The position numbers and the translations under genes were made by a program. From Chitinophagaceae bacterium (GTDB lineage Bacteria > Bacteroidota > Bacteroidia > Chitinophagales > Chitinophagaceae), in the NCBI GenBank assembly GCA_024103425.1, contig JAGFIS010000029.1:186001-250000 (forward strand): DNA of 64,000 nucleotides. Direction: 5' to 3'. The notes under the pieces are model-generated. The model saw nothing but the letters and a program-made list of their open reading frames with translations, ran no database searches and was not told the origin of the DNA. Shown piece by piece: positions 33,406 through 43,257 of this stretch; the first letter of the stretch is position 1; each line of letters opens with the position of its first letter.

Positions 33406-34275
33406 CTAAACCTTTCGGATCTCCCTCATCAATCCTTCCTGTGCTACCGTAGCAATCAGATCTCCTGACTCAGTGAAGATTTTTCCTGTAAGCATAGCAC
33501 GCGCATTGGATGTGCTCATTACTTCAATATTATACAAGAACCAACCTGTAAAGCTTTCAGGAATCCTGTGGAACCACATAGCATGGTCGAGAGTAGCCAT
33601 CATCGTATTGCCGGGATGTGCGTGTGAGGCATGCGGCTGAAGTGCTGTGGGTAATAAATTGTAATCGGAAGAATACGCCATAATCTCATGAAAATGCCTG
33701 ATGCTCAGGTCGGCAGGAGTTTCATTGAACTGAAACCAGAGATTCTGATACGGTGGAAGATCTGCTTTCTCAAACGGATTCGGTATCACCGTCGGTTTAT
33801 AGGTTACAGGCCTTTCCCTGTTCAGGTATCTCGCCAGTTTTTCGGGCAGAAAAGCCTTGGCCTGTTCATAAATCTGAGCGAGGCTCAGCACCTTCTCGTG
33901 TGGTGGAACTTCGGGCATCTTCTCCTGAAAAACATATCCGTCTTCCTTGATCTGAAAAGACGCCGCCAAAACGAAAATGGATTTATCATTCTGCTCTGCC
34001 GTAACATACCGTGTCGTAAAACTGCCGCCATCACGCACCAACTGCACTTTATATCTGATCGGTTTATTTAAATCTCCGGGTAAAATAAAATAAGAGTGTA
34101 ATGAATGACACAGCCGGTCTTCTGCTACTGTTCGGTATGCGGCATTCAATGCCTGCGCCAGTACCTGGCCGCCAAAAACATTCGGACTCCCCACCGTCTC
34201 GCTCCTGCCTTCAAAAATGGTTTCATCTATCTGCTCCAGGTCAATCAGTTGCAATAACTCCTTAACAATCTTCAT
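33406..34275 (-). CDS. tesB: Acyl-CoA thioesterase II
   Basis: A 289-residue double hot-dog thioesterase that hydrolyses acyl-CoA to free fatty acid and CoA. The N-terminal half has FGGQVLAQALNAAYRTV and LHSYFILPGD; the C-terminal half has the conserved stretch AHPGNTMMATLDHAMWFHR and SNARAMLTGKIFTESGDLIATVAQEGLMR, including the Asp and Gln of the TesB active site. It could act with the acyl-CoA enzymes elsewhere in the window, but it is not linked to them. Confidence 0.95.
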   Translation of the reverse strand: MKIVKELLQLIDLEQIDETIFEGRSETVGSPNVFGGQVLAQALNAAYRTVAEDRLCHSLHSYFILPGDLNKPIRYKVQLVRDGGSFTTRYVTAEQNDKSIFVLAASFQIKEDGYVFQEKMPEVPPHEKVLSLAQIYEQAKAFLPEKLARYLNRERPVTYKPTVIPNPFEKADLPPYQNLWFQFNETPADLSIRHFHEIMAYSSDYNLLPTALQPHASHAHPGNTMMATLDHAMWFHRIPESFTGWFLYNIEVMSTSNARAMLTGKIFTESGDLIATVAQEGLMREIRKV

Positions 34276-34351
34276 AGCTCTTAAAATTCAGGCTGCAAGT
34301 TAAGCGACTTGCTTTAATTCAATTCGCAAAATCGCTTGCACTGCTGTTTCA

Positions 34352-34359
34352 TAACTTTG
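34352..34359 (+). promoter_or_regulatory. -7 box for the methyltransferase gene
   Basis: TAACTTTG, an exact TAnnTTTG match 16 bases before the ATG at 34376. Confidence 0.4.
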
Positions 34360-34375
34360 CAGCAAAACATGCGCC

Positions 34376-34999
34376 ATGCAAATGACACCGGAACAGATGT
34401 GGAACGAAAGATTTAAACAACCCGAATATGCTTATGGTGAAGACCCCAATGAGTATCTGAAAGAACAACTCCAAAAACTAAAACCGGGAAAAATTCTGTT
34501 TCCTGCCGACGGCGAAGGAAGAAACGGTGTATATGCCGCAACTCTTGGATGGGATGTGTATTCTTTTGACATCAGCGAAGAGGGAAAGAAAAAGGCGTTG
34601 CAACTGGCAAGTAAGCACAAGGTTTCAATTAACTATTCAACAGGTAATCTGCCTGAATTGGATTACCAACCCGGGGAGTTTGATGCGATTGTACTCATCT
34701 ATTCTCACTTCTCTCCGGACATCAGGCCACACTTTCATAAAATCTTAAACACGCTGCTGAAACCCGGAGGCACCTTAATCATTGAGGTCTTCAGCAAGAA
34801 AAATCTTGAATACGCCCAACGCAATCCGAAAGTAGGCGGACCGAAAGATTTGCCCACCCTTTTCTCATTGGAAGAAATAGAAAGAGATTTTACCGGTTAC
34901 GATATTGAAGAGTTTATGGAAAAAGAAGTACACCTGAGCGAAGGTCTTTATCACAACGGAACGGGGTGCGTGATTCGTTTTACCGGAAGAAAAAAATAG
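34376..34999 (+). CDS. Class I SAM-dependent methyltransferase (TehB/TPMT-like)
   Basis: A 207-residue Rossmann methyltransferase. The N-terminal MWNERFKQPEYAYGEDPNEYL segment is typical of tellurite resistance/thiopurine methyltransferase-like proteins. Motif I is LFPADGEGRNGVYAATLGWDVYSFDIS (about 43-69), followed by FDAIVLIYSHF and LLKPGGTLIIEVFS. The substrate is not evident. It faces away from tesB in a divergent arrangement. Confidence 0.88.
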   Translation: MQMTPEQMWNERFKQPEYAYGEDPNEYLKEQLQKLKPGKILFPADGEGRNGVYAATLGWDVYSFDISEEGKKKALQLASKHKVSINYSTGNLPELDYQPGEFDAIVLIYSHFSPDIRPHFHKILNTLLKPGGTLIIEVFSKKNLEYAQRNPKVGGPKDLPTLFSLEEIERDFTGYDIEEFMEKEVHLSEGLYHNGTGCVIRFTGRKK

Positions 35000-35012
35000 A
35001 GCAATTGAGAAT

Positions 35013-37493
35013 TTATTCCTCGTAATATACCCGTTTCACCCTTCCTGAAATACCGGTAAGAATTTCATAAGGAATTGTATCACACCAGCCGGCAAGCTGC
35101 TCTATCAAAAGGTTTTCACCAAATACTTCCACCTCATCTCCTTCTTCAATATCCTTTACCCCGCTGACATCCAGCATCGTCATATCCATACAGATATTAC
35201 CAACGGTCGGAACCAATTTGCCGTTGATAAACATCTTTCCATTGCCATTGCCCAACTGTCTTCTGTAACCATCGGCATAGCCAATTCCTACCGTGGCTAT
35301 CGTCATGGCCTTATTCACCTTCCTCATTCCGTAACCGACTACTTCACCTTTCTTGATGTGCTTTATTTGTGAAACAGTGGTTGTCAGCCTGCATACCGGT
35401 TTCAATAACTTCTTCACAGCAGGATTGCTGTCAACTCCATACATACCGATACCGATGCGCACCATATCCAGATTCAATTGCCTGAAGCGGCTTGTAGCAG
35501 ATGTGTTGGAGATATGTGTCAGGAAAGGATATCTAATCACTGCCTTAATTTTCCTGACTACTTTCCTGAATGTTTCAAACTGCTGCATTGTGAATGCATC
35601 ATGATCCGGATTATCTGCCGAGGAGAGATGACTGAAAACAGATTGTATTCTGATGTGTGAATTTCTTGTAATCAATGCAATTAATTCCTCTGTTTGCCCA
35701 ATGTCAAAACCCAGCCGGTGCATACCTGTGTCTATTTTTAAATGCACAGGATAGCTTCTGATCTTGCGCGATGCCAGATAATTTGAAAAAGAGTGGAGTA
35801 ACGACCGAGAAAAAATCTCTGGCTCCAGCCGGTACTTCACCAAAATATCAAAAGCATGCTCCCCGGTGTTCATCACCATGATGGGCAACCGAATACCGGC
35901 CTCCCGCAATGCCACCCCCTCATCTGCATAAGCTACCGCCAAATAATCTGCCCTGATAAACTGCAATAACGAACTGATTTCACTGCTCCCTGCTCCGTAT
36001 GCAAAAGCCTTCACCATCGCCATTACTTTTGTTCCCCGCTTAATCAGGCTTTTATACACTCTGATATTTTCTGCAAGACTAGAAAGGTTGATAGAAAAAA
36101 CTGTTTCGTGCGTCTGACGCTCGAGCCTCTTCACAATTCTTTCAAAACGGAATTGACGGGCGCCCTTTACGAGTATCACTTCATTACCGAACTTTAACCA
36201 ATCCATTGAAGAAAGAAATGCTTCAGTATTTTTGAAAAAGTGTTGCTCTTTGATTGATTTAAAAAATGCTTTTGACTTGCTGATTTCCTCTCCGATTCCG
36301 ATAATTTGCCGTACACCTTTTCCTTTAATCAACGAAGCTATCACTCCGTACAACTGTTCACTGCTCAGCCCCGACTGTAACACGTCCGAAAGAATTATAG
36401 TGTACTTAGCAGCCTGTTGTCTCATCAGAATTTCCAGCGCAACCGCAAGAGACTGCAGGTCATTGCTGTAACTGTCGTTAATGATACTGCTCCCGTTGAT
36501 GCCCTGCTGTAACTCCAGGCGCATGGAAAGTGGTGTTAGCCGCCGGAAGCCGGTTGCTATCTGCTTATCCATTACGCCCAATACATCTATAGCGACGTAA
36601 CAATTGAGTGCATTTTGAATAAATGTACCATCGTCTGATACAAGATGAATCGTGTCTTTTCTCTTCTTCGACTGGATGACAACTGAGACACCATCCGGAG
36701 TTTTCTTCACCGTTCTGATCAGATAATCTGCATCCTTCTGATTCCAGGTGCAAACCTTCGCACTCCATTTCTTCTGCTGTCGGAGTACCGAAAGAATCCC
36801 TATTTGATGCCCCGGCAAAATGACTGTTTCTGCTCTTTTAAAGAGAAGCAACTTCTCTTCTATCTTTTCCCTGAAGTCTTTAAATCCCTCATCGTGTGCG
36901 GAGCCGATATTGGTGAAGATTCCTATCTGCGGACGGATCATACGTTCCAGCTTCTGCATCTCCCCCGGCCGGCTGATGCCCGCCTCAAAAATTCCGTAAC
37001 GGTGATGACTCCTTATCTGCAGAATACTCAATGGAACACCAATCTGCGAATTATAACTTCTCGGGCTCTTCACAACAGCGTAAAACGGCGACAGCAGCGA
37101 ATACAACCAGTCTTTCACGATAGTCTTTCCGTTGCTTCCGGTTATCCCTATGACCGTTATCTTTTTAAAACTCCTTCTGTGATGAGCTGCCAGTTTCTGC
37201 AATGCCTCCAGAGCGTTTTTTACAATGATGACATTGGCCCCTTTCAGGCTCCTGCAATATCCGGGTGTTTGCGTAACAAAATTTCTTACACCTTTCTTGT
37301 ATAAATCCATGATGAAATCACTGCCATCTCTCTGTCCGGTCTTGATAGCCCAGAAGAGTGTGGCGGCAGGATTGTTGATCTTCCTGCTATCGACCGACAA
37401 GTATTCAATTTCGGCTTTATAGCCTGAAGCCTGTAATTCGCCTCCGGTAATTGCCACAATTTGTCTGATGTCATAATCAATCGCTACTGTCAT
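35013..37493 (-). CDS. murF-alr: Bifunctional MurF ligase / alanine racemase
   Basis: 826 residues from the ATG at 37493 (MTVAIDYDIRQI); a longer N-terminus would be poorly conserved. The first ~450 residues are UDP-MurNAc-tripeptide:D-Ala-D-Ala ligase, with the ATP motif GITGSNGKT near 110 and NDSYSND. The rest is a PLP-dependent alanine racemase with the Lys in MAMVKAFAYGAG (about 490), HLKIDTGMHRLGFD, and the catalytic Tyr region VVGYGMRKV. One protein thus makes D-alanine and uses the dipeptide formed from it in peptidoglycan precursor synthesis. The same fusion is common in Bacteroidota. Confidence 0.96.
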   Translation of the reverse strand: MTVAIDYDIRQIVAITGGELQASGYKAEIEYLSVDSRKINNPAATLFWAIKTGQRDGSDFIMDLYKKGVRNFVTQTPGYCRSLKGANVIIVKNALEALQKLAAHHRRSFKKITVIGITGSNGKTIVKDWLYSLLSPFYAVVKSPRSYNSQIGVPLSILQIRSHHRYGIFEAGISRPGEMQKLERMIRPQIGIFTNIGSAHDEGFKDFREKIEEKLLLFKRAETVILPGHQIGILSVLRQQKKWSAKVCTWNQKDADYLIRTVKKTPDGVSVVIQSKKRKDTIHLVSDDGTFIQNALNCYVAIDVLGVMDKQIATGFRRLTPLSMRLELQQGINGSSIINDSYSNDLQSLAVALEILMRQQAAKYTIILSDVLQSGLSSEQLYGVIASLIKGKGVRQIIGIGEEISKSKAFFKSIKEQHFFKNTEAFLSSMDWLKFGNEVILVKGARQFRFERIVKRLERQTHETVFSINLSSLAENIRVYKSLIKRGTKVMAMVKAFAYGAGSSEISSLLQFIRADYLAVAYADEGVALREAGIRLPIMVMNTGEHAFDILVKYRLEPEIFSRSLLHSFSNYLASRKIRSYPVHLKIDTGMHRLGFDIGQTEELIALITRNSHIRIQSVFSHLSSADNPDHDAFTMQQFETFRKVVRKIKAVIRYPFLTHISNTSATSRFRQLNLDMVRIGIGMYGVDSNPAVKKLLKPVCRLTTTVSQIKHIKKGEVVGYGMRKVNKAMTIATVGIGYADGYRRQLGNGNGKMFINGKLVPTVGNICMDMTMLDVSGVKDIEEGDEVEVFGENLLIEQLAGWCDTIPYEILTGISGRVKRVYYEE

Positions 37494-37706
37494 GAACCAC
37501 CTTTTTATTTTCCATTGCAGAGAGAAAGAAATGCAGAGCATTTCAGACACAAAATAACAACTCGCAATGATAAATATGAATGCCGGGAGACCGGAGACAT
37601 AACTTCCAAAAGTTTTTCTTATTCTCCCTTTTTAAAATCAACTCCCCAAAAAATATAACAAGCACAAGAATAACTTCTTTATGCAAGTTTTATAATCGCA
37701 TGTAAA

Positions 37707-39410
37707 CTAACCTTTCTTGGATCGGTACTTCCTGTTTCTGATTATTTGGTACAAAGCTCCTGCCAATAACACAAGAAGGGCAGGAGTTAAAAAACTGAGA
37801 ATCTGCCAGACTGCCTTTCCTTCGTTCACCTTTTTGGTATCGAGAAGCCGCAGCTTGAGGTCTTTGGATTTTGCAGTCATCAACCCGGCCTCATTCACGA
37901 GATAAGCCAGGCAGTTCTCAACAAAACTACGGTTGGCAAACTGATACTCATACTGGCTGCCTATAGTGAACGGGTTGACACCCATCGGAACAGGCTGCGA
38001 CCGATAAACACTGTTCAAAACGATATCTCCATCGGAGACGATAATCATTTTGTTTTCGGTGGTGTTCTCGGGAATAAAAGGCAATCCCTGTACATTCAAA
38101 CGTTCTATCTGCTCAAGACTCAGACGGTTGCGAAAGAGTGAGGTAAACCTGCCCTCCAGCAAAACGGCAGCGGGAATGTTACCCCTGTTAAAAGCTGCAT
38201 CTACAGGTGCGTTTCTGTTTTCAGAACCGCTGATTAAAGCAGGAGTTTCAATTGTTCTGGAATTGGACGATGTACCGAGCAGAAAAGTTTTTCTAACGCC
38301 ATCGGCTTTCACAGTATCAATAGAGTTTGCAAATCTTCCGGCAACCAATCCGACATTTTTTGTTACGACACTATTCTGATTGGGCTGGAACAACGGGAAA
38401 TAATTCCAGTGCAGAAACTCATACTGACCGCTGTTGTTGACATCAAACGGCAGAAAGTCGCTCTGTAAATCCATAATCAAATCAGGATTGATGCGTACTC
38501 CGTATTTGAAAAACAAGTCCTGTAAGTTCAGATTGCGATCGTAAGCCACCACCTCATTCTTAATTTGCAGACTGTCCATCTCTGCTTCTAATCTGTCGAC
38601 AAACGCCAGCAGTTTACCACCGCGCATGACATACTGATCGATCTTTAATTTCTGCTCGTCGGTGAACTGTTTGGAGGGCTTCACCAAGAGCAGCACTTTA
38701 AAGGTATCGGGAATCACTTCTTCCTTTTCCAAATCGAGAGTAAAAACAGAATAGTTAGGATGTAAAACATTCTCTACGAGATCATAAGTCTCAGCATCTA
38801 CCGGCTCGCCGTTACCGGTCGCATACGCCACCATCGGTTTCACATCCTCTTTCAATTTATGAATTGCCTCGGCAAATTTGTATTCAAACATCGACTCTGC
38901 CTGATTCAAATCAGCCGGAGTAATAATTGTCCGTGTACCCGAATAGAGGTTTACAGGAATTATCTTTCCTTCAGAAACTACTGCTGCTGCAGGATAGACA
39001 TATTTAGATTCTTCCCCTGCCTTCAACTGCACTGTAAGATTGATAGGTAGGATATTCATTGCCTCCAGTGTATCAGCCCAGATAGATGTACTGCCCGGAA
39101 CTAATTCATCAGGAGAAACAGACTTATAGTGCACCTTACCGCCTGAGTAATCCTTAAACTCCTGAAGAAGTTCGGTTGCATTTTGTCCCAGCATCCTGAA
39201 TCCCGAAGGCAGGTCGCCTTTTAAAAATAAATACACGGTAACAGGTTGATCCGTACCTTTCAAAACTTTCTTCACGGGCTCTGAAATAGTGAACCGCTTC
39301 TCTTCTGTCAGATCCATCCGCTTGTGAACATAAACCGATAGCAGGTTCAAAGCTACAAGTCCCAGCACGAGGGCCGCCAAACGTCTGATATTTTTCATTT
39401 TCTTACTCAT
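37707..39410 (-). CDS. gldG: Gliding-associated ABC transporter substrate-binding protein GldG
   Basis: 567 residues. An N-terminal membrane helix (LAALVLGLVALNLLSVYVH) is followed by a large periplasmic domain (TISEPVKKVLKGTDQPVTVYLF; EYKFAEAIHKL; YATGNGEP) and a C-terminal membrane helix (ILSFLTPALLVLLAGALYQII) with a basic tail. This is the GldG/IFT-like ABC-2 auxiliary layout. It follows gldF after 6 bases. The ATPase gldA is not adjacent. In Flavobacterium, GldAFG is needed for gliding in some species but is dispensable for type IX secretion in others. Confidence 0.94.
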   Translation of the reverse strand: MSKKMKNIRRLAALVLGLVALNLLSVYVHKRMDLTEEKRFTISEPVKKVLKGTDQPVTVYLFLKGDLPSGFRMLGQNATELLQEFKDYSGGKVHYKSVSPDELVPGSTSIWADTLEAMNILPINLTVQLKAGEESKYVYPAAAVVSEGKIIPVNLYSGTRTIITPADLNQAESMFEYKFAEAIHKLKEDVKPMVAYATGNGEPVDAETYDLVENVLHPNYSVFTLDLEKEEVIPDTFKVLLLVKPSKQFTDEQKLKIDQYVMRGGKLLAFVDRLEAEMDSLQIKNEVVAYDRNLNLQDLFFKYGVRINPDLIMDLQSDFLPFDVNNSGQYEFLHWNYFPLFQPNQNSVVTKNVGLVAGRFANSIDTVKADGVRKTFLLGTSSNSRTIETPALISGSENRNAPVDAAFNRGNIPAAVLLEGRFTSLFRNRLSLEQIERLNVQGLPFIPENTTENKMIIVSDGDIVLNSVYRSQPVPMGVNPFTIGSQYEYQFANRSFVENCLAYLVNEAGLMTAKSKDLKLRLLDTKKVNEGKAVWQILSFLTPALLVLLAGALYQIIRNRKYRSKKG

Positions 39411-39416
39411 GCCGAC

Positions 39417-40139
39417 TTATCCTTTTTGAATATTCTGACGTGAAGCAAAAAGAAAAAGTATAATTAAGGAGAGGAAATACACGATATCTCTTGTGTCAAT
39501 CACTCCTCTACTGATATTCTGGTAGTGCAAATCGATACCCAGCATTTCAATATAGTAATCAGCTCCGCCGGTAAATGCGGGAATCTTGCTCAAAGCATTA
39601 AACCCGTAATACAATAAAAGACACATAAATGCGCCCAACAGAAATGCCACCACAGAATTTGGGGAAAGTGTGGAGCACCATATCGAAATCGCAGCGAACA
39701 CTGCTCCCAAAAAAATCAGTCCAATATAGGATCCCACAATCGCACCTGTATCTATTCCGTTCGCCCCCGCAAATCCGCTGATAATAAACGGGTAAACCAA
39801 AGTAGGCAGCAATGCCAGCACAACTATGAAAACCACAGCCAGATATTTTCCCAACACTATTTGCCGGCCACTCAGTGGAAAAGTCTTAAGAAGTTCGAAT
39901 GTGCCTCCCTTAAACTCTTCCGCAAAACTGCGCATGGCAATAGAGGGAATCAGAAAAATAAAAACCCACGGTGCCAGGCTGAAGAAAGGCTCTAATGTAG
40001 CATAACCCAGGTCGAAAATATTGGTGTCTTTGAGGACAAAAAGGTATAGGGAATTAATAAGTAAGAAAAGCAGCAGCGCAATGTATCCCCCAAACGAACT
40101 GAAGAATTGCTGTAACTCTTTTCTTGCTATAGCGAACAT
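39417..40139 (-). CDS. gldF: Gliding-associated ABC transporter permease GldF
   Basis: A 240-residue ABC-2 permease with six hydrophobic helices and the early motif RSFAEEFKGGTFELLKTFPLSGRQIVLGKYLAV (about 68-100), typical of GldF/NosY-like permeases. It is the first gene of a gldF-gldG pair. Confidence 0.94.
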   Translation of the reverse strand: MFAIARKELQQFFSSFGGYIALLLFLLINSLYLFVLKDTNIFDLGYATLEPFFSLAPWVFIFLIPSIAMRSFAEEFKGGTFELLKTFPLSGRQIVLGKYLAVVFIVVLALLPTLVYPFIISGFAGANGIDTGAIVGSYIGLIFLGAVFAAISIWCSTLSPNSVVAFLLGAFMCLLLYYGFNALSKIPAFTGGADYYIEMLGIDLHYQNISRGVIDTRDIVYFLSLIILFLFASRQNIQKG

Positions 40140-40310
40140 GAATTTATTTTTGGGTCAGTGAAAAATAGACAAAAGTTTCTGATAAATAAAAACGTATCGG
40201 GCGCAATATTAATCATTAAAAATTCTGTAAAACCCTAAAATATTGATGAATAAAAATATTTTTCCCTAAATTCACCGTCCCATTAAATTTTACATATCCA
40301 ATCCTTACAC

Positions 40311-40958
40311 ATGAAAAGCCTTATTTTCCTGATAATAGTGACGGCTCTCAGCGTCTCCGTACTAGCGCAAAGCCCGCCGAAGGCTGACATTCTTAATGCT
40401 TCCCTTAATAATTTTGAACTCACTCAGGATCCTGATTTTACCCGAATTTCAGCACGGGCAATTAATGGGCTGGTAAGAATCAGCTGGGAAGCAGATGGTG
40501 TTCAGGAAAAAGAGACCTTTTACATTGAACGCTCTTCAGACGGGCAACACTTCGCAACCCTGGGCGACATTCCTGCATCCCGTACAGGAAGTAATAATTT
40601 TGAAGACAGGAACCCAAATAGCGGAATCAATTACTACCGGATAGCCATCGGCAACCCTTCGGAGAAAAAGCTGTATTCGGAGACCATATCCGTCAGAGTA
40701 CTGTCTCGAGAAACCCTCAATGCATTCCTCAACAATGGCAACCTGGTTGTACAGGTAAAAGACCTCAAGACCGGTTCTTATAAAGTAATTCTCGTTAATG
40801 CATCCGGCCAACCCGTGATGAACGATGAGCTGAAACATAATTCAGGTCAGGATTTATACAGGCTCAACCTAACGGGAGCCCTGCCTTCAGGTATTTATTC
40901 TATTATTTTAAGGGGAAATAACGGTGTTTCTGTCACCCGTCAGGTACTGTTGAAATAA
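40311..40958 (+). CDS. Small secreted protein with a type IX secretion C-terminal domain
   Basis: 215 residues with a signal peptide (MKSLIFLIIVTALSVSVLAQ). Residues about 40-125 form a fibronectin-like beta sandwich (ISARAINGLVRISWEADGV; FYIERSSDGQHFATLGDI; NYYRIAIG). The last ~75 residues match the type A sorting domain used by the type IX secretion system (SYKVILVNASGQPV; LTGALPSGIYSIILRGNNGVSVTRQVLLK). No enzymatic domain is present, so it may be a surface or adhesin-like protein. A terminator follows at 41105. Confidence 0.83.
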   Translation: MKSLIFLIIVTALSVSVLAQSPPKADILNASLNNFELTQDPDFTRISARAINGLVRISWEADGVQEKETFYIERSSDGQHFATLGDIPASRTGSNNFEDRNPNSGINYYRIAIGNPSEKKLYSETISVRVLSRETLNAFLNNGNLVVQVKDLKTGSYKVILVNASGQPVMNDELKHNSGQDLYRLNLTGALPSGIYSIILRGNNGVSVTRQVLLK

Positions 40959-41271
40959 TTTTTTCGGATTTAATGCAGCGTTTCTGATTTTACTTGTGTC
41001 TATAAATATAAGTAAGATACCGGCTATTATTTGCCGGATCGCAAATGATATTTAGAAAAGCAATTCTACGTTCGAATGTTTACGCAAAACAAACTGACGA
41101 ACAGGCTCCTTGAGAAAGGAGCTTTTTTTATTTATCAACTTTTGAGGCAGAAGAATTTCGAAATCGTCACAGGTAGTCGGCATACCAGTGACAAAGTCTA
41201 TTATCTTTCGGAAATTTAATATAAAAACGGTTATTAATTACTTTGCATAATCAGGACAATTACCAAAAGCT
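40959..41271. other. 313-base intergenic region between the T9SS cargo gene and the sigma factor
   Basis: It holds a rho-independent terminator (41105-41129), a short CCGGC/GCCGG hairpin (41020-41037) without a T tract, and a weak TTACTTTG -7-like box (about 41238-41245) before the sigma-factor start. No coding frame was seen. Confidence 0.5.
41105..41129 (+). terminator. Rho-independent terminator of the T9SS cargo gene
   Basis: GCTCCTT, a GAGA loop and AAGGAGC followed by seven Ts. Confidence 0.85.
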
Positions 41272-41877
41272 TTGATCCCAACTGAAAAATACCGTGAACC
41301 TGAACTGCTGAAAAACATTTCTGACGGAGATGAAGAAGCCTTTGCTGTATTCTTCCGCAACCACTATCCACACCTGAAAAGGGCTGTTTCTCGCTTCTTC
41401 ACCAACTCTATGGAGGTAGAAGATGTCTTGCAGGAAACTTTTATTAAAGTCTGGCTGAATCGCGACAGGCTGCCTGAAATAGAAAACATCACCTCCTGGC
41501 TGCATACTATAGCCTCCAGAACATGTCTTAACCAAATAGAAAAAAATCTCACCCGCGAAAAGTATAGAAGTGCTCAAAAAGATTCAGGTTTATCAAGTTC
41601 CGAAGTTCCTTTTGAAAGGGTAACGGCCAGAGAAATCAGCCGTTTAGTGGCAGAGGCTGTGCAAAAGATGCCCGCAGCAAGGAAAAAGATATACAGCATG
41701 AGCCGTGAAGATGGAATGAAGCCGGCTCAAATTGCCGAAATGCTGTCATTATCCGTGAACACCGTTAGAAATGTTCTGGTAGCTGCACTAAAGGAGATCA
41801 GGGAATATCTTTCCGCAAACGGTCACATCGTTTCCTTTCTCTGTATCCCGGCTTTTTTATATTTTATTTCTTTTTGA
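41272..41877 (+). CDS. FecI-type ECF sigma factor of the SusCD island
   Basis: 201 residues with region 2 (DVLQETFIKVWLNRD; ITSWLHTIASRTCLNQI, about 45-90) and region 4 (PAQIAEMLSLSVNTVRNVLVAALKEI, about 150-178). The hydrophobic C-terminal tail (FLCIPAFLYFISF) is common in this family's Bacteroidota members. The only available start is TTG at 41272, because an in-frame TAA lies at 41248. It precedes fecR, susC and susD and should activate them when its anti-sigma partner receives a signal through the TonB-dependent receptor. Confidence 0.92.
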   Translation: MIPTEKYREPELLKNISDGDEEAFAVFFRNHYPHLKRAVSRFFTNSMEVEDVLQETFIKVWLNRDRLPEIENITSWLHTIASRTCLNQIEKNLTREKYRSAQKDSGLSSSEVPFERVTAREISRLVAEAVQKMPAARKKIYSMSREDGMKPAQIAEMLSLSVNTVRNVLVAALKEIREYLSANGHIVSFLCIPAFLYFISF

Positions 41878-41932
41878 ATAGTATGTTATCCTTTGGTACC
41901 GGTCTTATTACTATAAGGCCAAAACTTTTCCA

Positions 41933-43129
41933 ATGGATAAACAAACCATCCGCCTACTGATTGACCACTACTTCAGCGGGAATTTAGAAGAATCTGAAAG
42001 CGACAGATTACTTCAACTGATTAAGAATGATGACCCGCTCACCAGGGAAGTACTTAGTGAATTACTTTCCGAAAAAAAATATAATGACGAGCCTGTTGAT
42101 ATCGATCAAATGGAAAAAACTTTGCGTGAAGTTCTATCGAGCGACAAGCCGGGCAAGCCTTCTAAAGGTAGCGGTAAACGTATCTTCATACAGAGATGGT
42201 GGTGGGCTGCCGCTTCAGTGGCTCTGATAGGTTTAATAATAGTTGTTTACCTGGCTGAAAAAAAGACTGACAATTTTCTTGCAAAAACCGGCCAACAGGC
42301 TTCAGGCAATAGTATTGAAGCGCCTCAGACTAACATAGCCACCATTACACTGCACGACGGAACTGTTCTATATCTGGACAATTTAGAAGAAGGACAGATA
42401 GCCGAGTCGGGCAACACGAAGCTCGTGAAGTTCGGCGACGGCAACATCGCTTATCAGGAGCAAACAGGTAATTCTGCCGGAGAGATTCAGTACAATACGC
42501 TGAATAATCCTCGTGGCAGTAAGATTATCAACCTCAAACTTTCTGATGGTTCGCGTGTATGGCTCAATTCAGAGTCATCTATCAGATACCCCGTTGCATT
42601 TGTTGGGCAAGACCGCAAAGTAGAACTGACAGGAGAAGGGTATTTTGAAGTGGCACACGACGCGTCTAAACCTTTCAAGGTAGAGGCAGGCGGGATGGAG
42701 GTGCAGGTAACCGGTACTGAGTTCAACATCAATGCATACGATGATCAGGGTACTATAATGGCTACACTTATTACCGGTAGTGTGGACGTAAATAATAATC
42801 ACGGCAAAATTTTAAAGCTGAGTCCCGGGAAACAAGCTGTGATGCAAACCTTGGATCATCGATTAGAACTGAAAAATGATATAGACATCAACCAGGTGAC
42901 TGCCTGGAAGAATGGTTTCTTTTCATTCCGGAATTCGAGTTTGAAGGAGGTGATGCAACAAATCTCCAGATGGTATGATGTGAATGTAATGTATGAGGGT
43001 ACAATCCAGCCGCGTCAATTCAGAGGTATTGTTTCAAAAGATTCCAAACTGGGCGAAGTGTTGAAGATTCTCGAGGAAAGTAATGTGCGTTTTGAGGTAG
43101 ATGGCAGGACACTGAAAGTGCGTCCTTAA
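41933..43129 (+). CDS. FecR-family anti-sigma factor / signal transducer
   Basis: 398 residues. A cytoplasmic helical N-terminus (about 1-85), a membrane helix (WWWAAASVALIGLIIVVYLAE, about 90-112), the periplasmic FecR beta-helix domain (ISNLKLSDGSRVWLNSES-type, VELTGEGYFEVAHDASKPFKVEAGGMEVQVTGTEFNI) and a C-terminal DUF4974/STN-like domain (SLKEVMQQISRWYDVNVMYEG). It should hold the preceding sigma factor and contact the signalling domain of the SusC protein. Confidence 0.94.
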   Translation: MDKQTIRLLIDHYFSGNLEESESDRLLQLIKNDDPLTREVLSELLSEKKYNDEPVDIDQMEKTLREVLSSDKPGKPSKGSGKRIFIQRWWWAAASVALIGLIIVVYLAEKKTDNFLAKTGQQASGNSIEAPQTNIATITLHDGTVLYLDNLEEGQIAESGNTKLVKFGDGNIAYQEQTGNSAGEIQYNTLNNPRGSKIINLKLSDGSRVWLNSESSIRYPVAFVGQDRKVELTGEGYFEVAHDASKPFKVEAGGMEVQVTGTEFNINAYDDQGTIMATLITGSVDVNNNHGKILKLSPGKQAVMQTLDHRLELKNDIDINQVTAWKNGFFSFRNSSLKEVMQQISRWYDVNVMYEGTIQPRQFRGIVSKDSKLGEVLKILEESNVRFEVDGRTLKVRP

Positions 43130-43161
43130 GAGATACAGAAAACATAAATAACTAAACAAAA

Positions 43162-43186
43162 CCGCTCCGTGGGCGAGACGAAGCGG
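43162..43186 (+). other. GC-rich hairpin in the fecR-susC gap
   Basis: CCGCT (43162-43166) pairs with AGCGG (43182-43186), extended by CGT/ACG across one mismatch, with a 7-base loop, in an otherwise AT-rich 128-base gap. There is no T tract. It may be an RNA processing or attenuation element in the susC leader. Confidence 0.4.
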
Positions 43187-43257
43187 CGGTAGTTTTAAAT
43201 TAAACAAATAAAGATTTTATAACTGCTCTATTCATTAATTAAAAACTAAACAAACTT